55,530 nucleotides of DNA from JAFDZO01 sp038225955 (GTDB lineage: Bacteria; Bacteroidota; Ignavibacteria; Tepidaquicellales; Tepidaquicellaceae). The notes beneath the pieces were generated by a model. The model was not told where the DNA came from. It saw only the letters and a list, made by a program, of their open reading frames with translations, and ran no database searches. The position numbers were made by a program, and so were the translations under genes. Where the stretch lies: assembly GCA_038225955.1 (NCBI GenBank), contig JBBRQV010000003.1, forward strand, positions 1-55,530, written 5' to 3'. Of this stretch, positions 16,277-23,627 are shown piece by piece. Numbering within the stretch: position 1 is the first letter of the stretch; each line of letters starts with the position of its first letter.

Positions 16277-16567
16277 TCATTTTCTCCACAGTGAAACTCG
16301 CATCTCTTTCAATTCAAGCGTTACAATTCCTGCTTTCACGGCTGGGTCGTTGTTGCCAATTTCTTCAGCTTCTTCTTTTGTATCTGTTTCAATTATTCCT
16401 ATTCCCATACTTCTATCAATTACAGGACCAGCCATCATCAATTTTCCTTTTTCAAGATTTTCTTTCAGGTACATGAAATGCTCACCCATTAACTGCCCAT
16501 CGCGTTCAGTCATTTCTCCGTTTGTCCAATCATTAACCGGCTTTATTAAATAAAAAAATTGAGGCAT
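16277..16567 (-). CDS. YciI-like family protein
   Basis: 96 residues with the ferredoxin-like YciI fold: an opening strand MPQFFYLIKPV, a helix with GEHFMYLKENLEKGKLMMAGPV, and IIETDTKEEAEEIGNNDPAVKAG. The family's conserved pattern is the His of the first helix (here GEHFMYL) and the N-D-P-x-V segment. No secure biochemical role is known for most members. It precedes the convergent terminator, and the degenerate receiver gene starts upstream (29-base gap), so the two may be co-transcribed. Confidence 0.8.
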   Translation of the reverse strand: MPQFFYLIKPVNDWTNGEMTERDGQLMGEHFMYLKENLEKGKLMMAGPVIDRSMGIGIIETDTKEEAEEIGNNDPAVKAGIVTLELKEMRVSLWRK

Positions 16568-16596
16568 AAGTTTTTTTATAATTTCTATTGTAAGAA

Positions 16597-16968
16597 TTAA
16601 AATTGCAAAAGATTTGCTGCTACTCTTTTAAACTCATCTGTTCTCATTATGCTATCGCAGCCAGCTTTGAAAATTTCATCTCTTTCTCTTTCACCATTAT
16701 AGAAGCATAATATTTTTTTCTTTTTTGATTGCTCGTTGCTCCGGATTTCTTTTATTAATTCAAGTCCGTCCTTTTTTGTAAAATCTAAATCAAGGAATAT
16801 ACTGTCTAAGTTTTGGTCAGTAGAATTCTTTTTTATTTCGTCGAGATTATCAGAAATAACGAGCTCGACCTGCACGTTCAGTTTCGTAAGAGTAAGCGCG
16901 CTTATTCTCACGTATTCGGAAATATCTTTGTTTTCCGTTACTAATAAAATTTTTCTTGTCATATTCAT
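16597..16968 (-). CDS. Degenerate response-regulator receiver-domain protein
   Basis: 123 residues, one CheY-like alpha/beta fold with no output domain: KILLVTENKD, SIFLDLDFTKKDGLELIKEI, KKILCFYNGE and FKAGCDSIMRTDEF. Asp60 in FLDLDF aligns with the phosphorylation site. However, the acidic pair after strand 1 is Glu-Asn, the Thr/Ser after strand 4 is replaced, and the Lys-Pro after strand 5 is Arg-Thr. Phosphorylation may therefore be weak or absent. Two orphan histidine kinases exist in the window, but nothing links them to this protein. Confidence 0.7.
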   Translation of the reverse strand: MNMTRKILLVTENKDISEYVRISALTLTKLNVQVELVISDNLDEIKKNSTDQNLDSIFLDLDFTKKDGLELIKEIRSNEQSKKKKILCFYNGERERDEIFKAGCDSIMRTDEFKRVAANLLQF

Positions 16969-17171
16969 AATTCAATTTACATATTATAGAGTGGGTAAAA
17001 AATAAAAATATATTTCCCTATTAGTAGTAATGGGGAAGATTTGATTGAATTTTTGCTATCTTATAAATATATTATAGATATTTGGAATTTTAATTTTTGA
17101 AATCCTATTCATCGAAAATTCATCAAGGATGGAAAATAAAACTCTGATATTTTTTTTCATTAACGAAAATA

Positions 17172-17279
17172 AGGGCGCCCTCCGAACCAAAGGTTCGGTA
17201 ACTCAATCCATATAAGAATTGAAAATTCAATTCTTATATGGATTGAGTTAGTCCCGATTTCATCGGGACAGGGCGCCCC
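17172..17279. repeat. 108-bp composite palindrome: closing stem plus three abutting hairpins
   Basis: Outer arms AGGGCGCCCT (17172-17181) and AGGGCGCCCC (17270-17279) pair with each other, and each is also nearly self-complementary. Inside, three hairpins follow with no spacer. CCGAACC/GGTTCGG occupies 17182-17198 with loop AAA. A perfect 24-bp stem has arms 17199-17222 and 17227-17250 with loop AAAT. GTCCCGAT/ATCGGGAC occupies 17251-17269 with loop TTC. The whole folds as a four-way junction in DNA or RNA. Not coding. Confidence 0.85.
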
Positions 17280-17371
17280 AGGACGGGTATGAGAAATAAA
17301 ATGCGACAATAATGTTACTATTCAGAGAACAATTAAAAGTCAAGAATTATCAGAACGCGCTGGAATTAAAG

Positions 17372-17588
17372 AATCCGTCAAAAATCCGTCATTTACAAAA
17401 TTTATGACGAAAATATAATGCGACTTTTTTACGACTATTTGCAAGTAATAATTAACCCGCCAAAGCGGGACAGGCAATGAGCAATTAACAGAATCCGACC
17501 ATTTTCCGACCATATGAAAATTTTATCTGTGCAATCTTAAAAATCATAAGGATCTGTATTCAAGAATCCGACTATTATCCGACTTTTT
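17372..17588. repeat. Three paired TCCGNC direct repeats with 11-base period
   Basis: Each copy has the form AATCCGNC followed 11 bases later by TCCGNC: 17372-17392 (TCCGTC at 17374 and 17385), 17492-17512 (TCCGAC at 17494 and 17505) and 17565-17585 (TCCGAC at 17567 and 17578). All three share the 11-base spacing and the preceding AGAAT. A related weak copy (TGCGAC..ACGAC) lies near 17420-17436. They sit upstream of nuoG. Confidence 0.6.
17456..17474. repeat. Small CCCGC-GCGGGACAGG palindromic unit
   Basis: CCCGC (17456-17460), loop CAAA, GCGGG (17465-17469), followed by ACAGG. The same design with the same GGACAGG flank occurs at 17251-17273 (GTCCCGAT..ATCGGGACAGG) and, on the minus strand, at 25793-25812. 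It appears to be a dispersed REP-like unit. Confidence 0.55.
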
Positions 17589-17659
17589 AATGAATTGAAA
17601 AACCTTTCAAATAATACTAACTTGAAGCCACTAAAAATCGACAAAACTTTCTTCATACT

Positions 17660-19288
17660 ATGCCTAAATTAACAATTGATAATCAGGAAATAGAATTCAA
17701 ACCGGGACAGACTATTATAGAGGCGGCGCGTCAGGCTGCTATTGATATTCCACATTTTTGCTGGCATCCTGCGCTTAGCGTTTCAGGTAACTGCCGTATA
17801 TGTTTGGTTGAAGTTGAAAAAATGCCTAAGCTTGTTATTGCTTGCTCTACTCCCGCAACTGAAGGAATGATTGTACATACAAAATCAGAAAAAACGATTC
17901 ACGGACAAAATGCTGTGATGGAATTTTTGCTTATCAACCATCCGCTTGATTGTCCTATCTGTGATGAAGCAGGTGAATGTAAATTACAAGACTACGCTTA
18001 TAAATATTCCGTTGGTACATCACGTTATGATGAATTAAAAAATGAAAAAGAGAAGAGAGTTTCACTTGGACCTAATGTAATGTTCGATGCAGAGAGATGT
18101 ATTTCCTGCTCACGCTGCATAAGGTATTGCGAAGAAGTTGTGAAAGAGCCGCAGCTTACTTTTGTTCAAAGAGGCGAGCACGTTACTATTGAAACTTTCC
18201 CGGGTAAAGAGCTTGATAATCCTTACTCTATGAATGTAATTGAAATTTGTCCCGTAGGAGCACTGACTTCTAAAGATTTTAGATTCAAAGCAAGAGTATG
18301 GGATATGTCTTTTACCGATACAATTTGTCCCGGATGCGCACGAGGCTGTAATACAAGGATGGGTGTGAGAAATAATGAACTGCTTAGAATTGAGCCGCGC
18401 GAAAATATGGGAGTAAATGATTACTGGCTTTGCGATTATGGAAGACTTGAAACAATAAAAAATAATAACAATAAAGATTTAAGAATAAACTCTGCGGCTA
18501 TAAGAACAGACTCAATCAATGAGCTGGTTGACGTTGATTGGGATGAAGCAGTTTCGCATTCACTCTCTCAATTGAAAAAATATCAAAGCAATGAGATTCT
18601 TTTTGTTGCCTCTCCTTTCTCTACACTTGAAGATAATTATGCGTTGAAGAAGTTTGCAAAAGATGTTTTCAGTTCTGACAATGTTTTCTACATTCCGAAT
18701 GTAAATGAGAACTTCGGGGATGATATGCTGAAGAAATCAGATATGACACCTAACTCGAATGGATTAAAACTTCTTGGTATAAATACTTATACAAGCGGTA
18801 ACTATAAAGCGGTTGTAGTTTTAAACGACGATCTTTCAAGATTGCCGGGCATAGGAAAACCTGAAACAGTTATAGAGCTTTCTTCATTTAAAAATAATTC
18901 AATAAAATCTAACGTTGTTCTACCGCTCTCAACTTATGCAGAAATTAACGGTACGTTTGTTAATTTCCAAAACAAAGTTCAGAGAATAAGACCCGCCGCC
19001 GCTACGCTTGAGCAGGAAAGATTACCGGGACAGTTTTCAATGTCACGTCTTGATAAATTTGGTGCACATAATGATAGGTGGACCCATGGTGCAAGATCCA
19101 ATTCAAGACCGGGTTGGAAAATTATTAAGCAGCTAGCAAAAGCTTTTGGAAGTAATTTCTCTTTTGATAATTCAGAAGAAGTTTTTGAAGAGCTTTCAAA
19201 TACAGTTGAAGGAATGAATGGATATGATTATGAATCAGTCGGACATGAAGGAATTGTTGTAGGTGAAAAACCTCTGGTAACAGCTTAG
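17660..19288 (+). CDS. nuoG: NADH-quinone oxidoreductase subunit G (short form)
   Basis: 542 residues, shorter than E. coli NuoG (~900), mainly by loss of the later part of the molybdopterin-type domain. Cluster ligands are visible: [2Fe-2S] Cys34, Cys45, Cys48 and Cys62; N5 His94, Cys98, Cys101 and Cys107; N4 region Cys147, Cys150, Cys153 and Cys197; and an additional CPGCARGC...LCDYGR set (Cys223, Cys226, Cys230, Cys258) matching the N7 site found only in some bacteria. The remainder (about 290-480) is a reduced molybdopterin-oxidoreductase fold without cofactor motifs. NuoG conducts electrons in the peripheral arm of complex I. No nuoE, nuoF, nuoH or nuoI is next to it; it stands alone between non-coding DNA and a terminator. 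Confidence 0.92.
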   Translation: MPKLTIDNQEIEFKPGQTIIEAARQAAIDIPHFCWHPALSVSGNCRICLVEVEKMPKLVIACSTPATEGMIVHTKSEKTIHGQNAVMEFLLINHPLDCPICDEAGECKLQDYAYKYSVGTSRYDELKNEKEKRVSLGPNVMFDAERCISCSRCIRYCEEVVKEPQLTFVQRGEHVTIETFPGKELDNPYSMNVIEICPVGALTSKDFRFKARVWDMSFTDTICPGCARGCNTRMGVRNNELLRIEPRENMGVNDYWLCDYGRLETIKNNNNKDLRINSAAIRTDSINELVDVDWDEAVSHSLSQLKKYQSNEILFVASPFSTLEDNYALKKFAKDVFSSDNVFYIPNVNENFGDDMLKKSDMTPNSNGLKLLGINTYTSGNYKAVVVLNDDLSRLPGIGKPETVIELSSFKNNSIKSNVVLPLSTYAEINGTFVNFQNKVQRIRPAAATLEQERLPGQFSMSRLDKFGAHNDRWTHGARSNSRPGWKIIKQLAKAFGSNFSFDNSEEVFEELSNTVEGMNGYDYESVGHEGIVVGEKPLVTA

Positions 19289-19316
19289 AATATTTATCTA
19301 TAATAGAGTAAATGTA

Positions 19317-19342
19317 AAAAGGCGGATGTTCATCCGCCTTTT
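19317..19342. terminator. Bidirectional intrinsic terminator after nuoG
   Basis: AAAAGGCGGAT (19317-19327) pairs perfectly with ATCCGCCTTTT (19332-19342) with loop GTTC. Both flanks give U-runs, so it can end nuoG (+) and the Nudix-like gene (-). Confidence 0.88.
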
Positions 19343-19352
19343 CTATTTTTAT

Positions 19353-19775
19353 TTATTTATTTTGATTACTTAAAATTGTTTGGAGTGTGTACTTCGCCCA
19401 GCCATGGTGCGAGATTTCCTTATCATCAGGTAACTCATTAACATCAAACCAATTCATTTCTGAAATATTATCACCTGCTTTTACATCGTAATTATCACCT
19501 GTATAAACGTAATGAAAAATCACGTGCCAGCTTTTATCCATACCTGTGAAAGATTCTATGTGGTCAATCTTTACTGCTTCACTTTCAATTCCTAACTGCT
19601 CTTTTAAAATTCGTATAGCAGCGTCATCGGGATGTTCGCCGTTTGAAATTAAATCATCGGGTATAAACCATCCCTCAGCTCCATTGTAATTCTCGGACTT
19701 CTTATATTTTACTAAAACAGTTTTACCGTTTGTGAGTAACGTTACATCGGCGACTAATTTAATTTTCTGCTCCAT
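19353..19775 (-). CDS. Nudix-fold protein with a degenerate Nudix box
   Basis: 140 residues with the Nudix beta-sheet frame (LVADVTLLTNGKTVLVKYKK, WFIPDDLISNGEHPDDAAIR, WHVIFHYVYTG, EMNWFDVNELPDD). The helix normally reading GESxxxAxxREUxEExG reads GEHPDDAAIRILKEQLGI. The first Glu, the Arg and one metal-binding Glu remain, but the REUxEE core is RILKEQ, losing two acidic residues; the preceding PGG is PDD. Hydrolase activity on nucleoside diphosphate derivatives is thus doubtful or altered. It ends at the shared terminator and lies 21 bases after the M3 peptidase gene, in the same orientation. Confidence 0.75.
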   Translation of the reverse strand: MEQKIKLVADVTLLTNGKTVLVKYKKSENYNGAEGWFIPDDLISNGEHPDDAAIRILKEQLGIESEAVKIDHIESFTGMDKSWHVIFHYVYTGDNYDVKAGDNISEMNWFDVNELPDDKEISHHGWAKYTLQTILSNQNK

Positions 19776-19796
19776 AAAATTTAGAAATTTATTTTT

Positions 19797-21503
19797 TTAT
19801 AGAGAGCTGTCGTCAATCGATTCTATATAAGCAACGATTGGCTTAATGGCTTTCTTCACTGTATCTTTTTTGAACGGTGACTCAAGATTAGCATAATCTA
19901 ATAAATCCAAAAACGACTGACTACCGCCTGCTTTACATAATTTAATATAATCTTTCAATGCTGCAGTATGTTCTTTCTTGGAAGAAGAGTTTATCTTTTT
20001 CCAGAATTGAAACGCGCATACCTGCGCTAAACCATAATCAATATAGTAAAATGGTTTTTCGTAAATGTGCCTTTGTTGCTGCCAAAACCTACCTTCTTCA
20101 AGTAAAGCGTTATCTTCGTAATCTTTGGACGGGAGATATTTGTGCTCAATCTCTCTCCACTTTGCATTTCTTTCTTTAGGAGTAACATCAACATTTTCAT
20201 AAACCCAATGCTGAAACTCATCTACTGCAACGCAGTATGGCAAAAACTCCAATGCTCTTACTAAATGAAAATATTTAAACTTGTTCGTATCTTCTTTAAA
20301 AAATAAATCCATCCAGTCCCATGTAATAAACTCCATACTCATTGAGTGAATTTCACACGCTTCAAGAGTCGGATTAACATATTCGGAAATTTCAAAATCT
20401 TTGCTTGAGTATCCCTGAAATGCATGTCCCGCTTCGTGAGTAAGAACTCTTATATCGTCCTCTGTTCCATTAAAATTTGAAAATATAAAAGGGCTTGCGA
20501 ACAGCTTTAAGAACGTACAGTATCCGCCGACTGCTTTTCCTTTTTTATTTTCCAGATCCATTAGTTCAGTATTATACATGTGCTGAAAAAACTCTGCTGT
20601 TTCAGGTGAAAGTTCGTTATACATCTTCAAAGTATTATCCAGTGTTTCCTGTATCGTGCCCTTTGGAGTTGCATTGCCTGTAGGGAAATGAATGCCTTCA
20701 TCGTAGTAATAAAGTTTATCAAGTCCTAGTCTGTTTTTTTGTTTCTCTCTTAACTTTTGAACAACGGGGACAATTGTCTCAAGAATTTGCTTTCTATATG
20801 CAGCTACATCATCTGCATTGTAATCTGTTCTTTTAAGATTTGTATATGCAAGTTCTATATAATTTTTATAGTCTAATTTCTTTGCCATAGTATCTCGGGC
20901 TTTTACCAAGTCATCGTAAATTCTATCGAACTGTTCAGCATTATCTTTGAAGAAACTCCATTTGGTTTCTGAAGCTTTCTTGCGCATGGCTCTGTCGGTC
21001 GATGAAGTAAATGGACCGAAGCCCGATAAGTTCCTTTCTTCACCTTCAAACATAATTTTTGCAGATGCCATGAGCTGCCTGTACTCAGTAGTAAGGTCAC
21101 TGATTTTAATCATGTCCTCTTCTATTTCCGGAGCAAAAGTTTTGACGGCAATCTCGGCAAGATTAAATAAGTGCTTGCCGATTTTTTCTTCAAGTTTTTT
21201 TCTGAACTTTGATTTTATGAGTAATTTATAAAATCTGGTATCATAGTCTTTAAGCATCGGCATTACGGAATCTATATACTTCTTCTCGCTGAGATAAAAC
21301 TCATCCATCGTATTAATTGTATAGCGGATATTTGCAAGCCGCCCCATGGTATCAAACTCATCACGTAGAATATTTATTTCATGAATCGCCTCTATCTGTG
21401 CTTCGCAGTTCATTGCATTTTCGAGTTTTGTCAACTGATTTTCGAAATACTCTTTGTATTTCTCTACATCAGGGCGTTGATATGTAAAATCTCTAAATTT
21501 CAT
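19797..21503 (-). CDS. M3-family oligoendopeptidase (PepF-like)
   Basis: 568 residues, standard for the PepF/oligoendopeptidase subgroup of M3. The zinc site is THEAGHAFQ (HExxH), followed by the third ligand Glu in YVNPTLEACEIHSMSMEF. The C-terminal YIDYGLAQVCAFQFWKK and the N-terminal helical cap region (residues 1-190) are typical of the family. It is a cytoplasmic zinc metalloprotease that trims short peptides. No signal sequence is present. The M29-type peptidase gene lies directly upstream (36-base gap), so two peptidases are probably made together. Confidence 0.9.
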   Translation of the reverse strand: MKFRDFTYQRPDVEKYKEYFENQLTKLENAMNCEAQIEAIHEINILRDEFDTMGRLANIRYTINTMDEFYLSEKKYIDSVMPMLKDYDTRFYKLLIKSKFRKKLEEKIGKHLFNLAEIAVKTFAPEIEEDMIKISDLTTEYRQLMASAKIMFEGEERNLSGFGPFTSSTDRAMRKKASETKWSFFKDNAEQFDRIYDDLVKARDTMAKKLDYKNYIELAYTNLKRTDYNADDVAAYRKQILETIVPVVQKLREKQKNRLGLDKLYYYDEGIHFPTGNATPKGTIQETLDNTLKMYNELSPETAEFFQHMYNTELMDLENKKGKAVGGYCTFLKLFASPFIFSNFNGTEDDIRVLTHEAGHAFQGYSSKDFEISEYVNPTLEACEIHSMSMEFITWDWMDLFFKEDTNKFKYFHLVRALEFLPYCVAVDEFQHWVYENVDVTPKERNAKWREIEHKYLPSKDYEDNALLEEGRFWQQQRHIYEKPFYYIDYGLAQVCAFQFWKKINSSSKKEHTAALKDYIKLCKAGGSQSFLDLLDYANLESPFKKDTVKKAIKPIVAYIESIDDSSL

Positions 21504-21539
21504 TGGTCAATTATTATTATAAAATCTTTATTTGTTAGA

Positions 21540-23579
21540 TTAATTTATTAGCGCCAGGTTTAATTCTTCAGTTCCTTCAACAACGAAAAAACCGTCTTTT
21601 ATAATATAATCTCTTGTTCCATCTTTCTTTACAGATGCAATATACTCGATGCTTTCATAGGGCAAAGTCATATCTGTATGAACGTTTGTATATGCCTGCA
21701 TTATATCTTCTTTTCTTAAAATAGATTTTTCATTATCCTTTGCAATCATTTCCTTATGGTCAATTACATTGTAAATCTTATGGTCTTCCTGCCACATAAA
21801 ACATGTATCACCGATTGCGAAGTGTGGTCCCATTTTTTCTATTATAAGGATAGGGAGTATATTTAGTATGTCAAATTTCTTTGCAAGCTTGTATGCAACG
21901 GTGTTTGTTCCTATGGCAAACTCTCCGAGAGGAAGTGTTTTATGCGGGAAAAGTAAATTTTCTTCAACAAATTTTTTATTCTCTTCTTCGGTGTTGAAGT
22001 TTGTGCAGCTGTACTCCTCAACGAATCCGTCTTTAAATTTTAATCTTAAATTATCGAATTTAAGGCTTCTGAGAAAAATTTCTTCGAAGTGAAGAAGTCC
22101 GTTGGTCCCGCTCAACTTAGGAGACGTAAATACTTCCCCTACGGGAATATTTTTATCTGCGCCTATGTTCAGAAAGTTTGTTTCCTGCGACGGATTTTTT
22201 AATTTGTGCATGCTTACACGAATAAACGTCTCATTGTTATCTTTGCCTTTTACTTCTACATACTCTGCAGTATCTAAAACATCAATTATATTTTTCTGAA
22301 TTTTTTCCTGATGGTCAGTATCCATCATATTTATTTCAACAATGCCGTCAAATATTTTTTCAAAATCTTTACCTATTTCAGGCGATGGAAGTGAAACGGC
22401 TGTAAAGCTTGTTTCGTTAGAGCGTATAAACCTATCCATGTTTGCACGGAAATTTGTAATAAAAGTTCTGTATAGCTTTGTAAGCTCCGGACTAAGTTTA
22501 ATTGTTGAAAGTTTGTTTACAGGTGCAAAAGGGCTTTCGCCAAACCGATCAAACATTATTACACCTGAAAAACCATTCAAGTGTTCTTTTACACTGTTCA
22601 GTGCAGTCTCGTAGGCCTTACCTGTATTTACAACGTAGTTTTCCGTTAAGTAAAGCGCGATATCAAACCTGTGGTCGTAACGATATTGTTTGTTTGCTGA
22701 AGTTGTTTGAACACTGGATAGCAGTGCAGTCAAGCCGTTTCTTTTTAGCTCGTTAATAATTTCCATCGAAAGTCTTTCCATCCCAATGTTTGCAATGTAG
22801 TTGACTGTCTTCTTATTAGTTAAATCTTTTTCCTCTAACGTGAATCCTCTTATGTAAGCTTTTACAATTGACTTCGCCTGTGCTTTAATTTTTTCTTCTG
22901 AGTACTCTGCTAAGTGCTGAGCAGTTTTAATTTCATTTTCCGTGATATGTTTTCCGTAACGGAATATATATCTTAAATCATTGAAATCGTTTTCAATATA
23001 AATATGCCGGAAGGGATTCATCTCAGGGTCGTAATCAGAATTCAAATTAAACATATATGATTCTGCTTTGCCTTCTGTTTCGGGCAAAGTCATAATTTTA
23101 AACAGCTCATCAAAATTTAAATTTTCTTTTAATAAAACTTCAGCAGCTTTTAAAAAAATGGAGTTGTGTTTGTGAATCTGTATTAACCTGTGCTCAAAAG
23201 CATACTCAACATACAGTTTATAATTTGTAGAGAAGTAAGTAATGAGTTTGCCAAGTTTATCTCCGAAAGTTTTAACAGCATAATCGGGATTTACATAGCT
23301 CTTGTCGTAATTATCGAGATGCAAATCTGAGAATAGGTCTTTATTTATTTCATAAAGTTCATCAAAAGTCTTACCGGTAAAATAATTATCATCATTTAGC
23401 TCTTCTTCAAGCTTAGATATTTTTAAAATCCAATTGCTAACAGTGTTTACATACGCTTCGTATTCATTTTTTTTACCTGAAGTTTTTGAACTTATTTCTG
23501 AAATCTTATTTAAAGTCTCAGAATAATCTTTTCTAATAGCCTCAGTTTTTTTTATGTACTCTTCTCTGTAATCGGACAT
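21540..23579 (-). CDS. M29-type aminopeptidase with long N-terminal extension
   Basis: 679 residues, whereas classical M29 enzymes (Thermus aminopeptidase T, Staphylococcus AmpS) have about 410. The C-terminal ~200 residues carry the family's metal-site order: Glu482 in VGEVFTSP, Glu553 in LGEFAIGTN, His586 in KMGPHFAIGD, and His634 and Asp636 in NVHTDM. These match the five ligands of M29 dinuclear metallopeptidases. The N-terminal ~280 residues are predicted helical and charged with no family I recognise; the middle carries weak similarity to the M29 N-domain. Likely an aminopeptidase with its own substrate gate or oligomerisation module. It sits between typA and the M3 peptidase gene. Confidence 0.75.
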   Translation of the reverse strand: MSDYREEYIKKTEAIRKDYSETLNKISEISSKTSGKKNEYEAYVNTVSNWILKISKLEEELNDDNYFTGKTFDELYEINKDLFSDLHLDNYDKSYVNPDYAVKTFGDKLGKLITYFSTNYKLYVEYAFEHRLIQIHKHNSIFLKAAEVLLKENLNFDELFKIMTLPETEGKAESYMFNLNSDYDPEMNPFRHIYIENDFNDLRYIFRYGKHITENEIKTAQHLAEYSEEKIKAQAKSIVKAYIRGFTLEEKDLTNKKTVNYIANIGMERLSMEIINELKRNGLTALLSSVQTTSANKQYRYDHRFDIALYLTENYVVNTGKAYETALNSVKEHLNGFSGVIMFDRFGESPFAPVNKLSTIKLSPELTKLYRTFITNFRANMDRFIRSNETSFTAVSLPSPEIGKDFEKIFDGIVEINMMDTDHQEKIQKNIIDVLDTAEYVEVKGKDNNETFIRVSMHKLKNPSQETNFLNIGADKNIPVGEVFTSPKLSGTNGLLHFEEIFLRSLKFDNLRLKFKDGFVEEYSCTNFNTEEENKKFVEENLLFPHKTLPLGEFAIGTNTVAYKLAKKFDILNILPILIIEKMGPHFAIGDTCFMWQEDHKIYNVIDHKEMIAKDNEKSILRKEDIMQAYTNVHTDMTLPYESIEYIASVKKDGTRDYIIKDGFFVVEGTEELNLALIN

Positions 23580-23627
23580 TTTAAAATTATCTTTTATTTA
23601 CCGTAATAAAACCGTTTTTGTTTCAGT

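Larger units (their letters stand above)
16969..17659. other. 691-base non-coding region rich in hairpins and repeats
   Basis: No reading frame of plausible length or composition on either strand. It holds the four-way-junction element (17172-17279), three TCCGNC direct-repeat pairs (17372-17588), a CCCGC..GCGGG hairpin (17456-17474) and a fragment of the ATCTGTG repeat (17521-17564). The DNA between them is AT-rich and featureless to me. nuoG begins at its end; I could not place a clear promoter for nuoG. Confidence 0.7.

Noticed and set aside
17340..17600. CRISPR-like array from the three TCCGNC repeats
   Set aside because: The spacings between copies (120 and 73 bases) are irregular, repeats are only ~20 bases with internal changes, and no cas gene is present.
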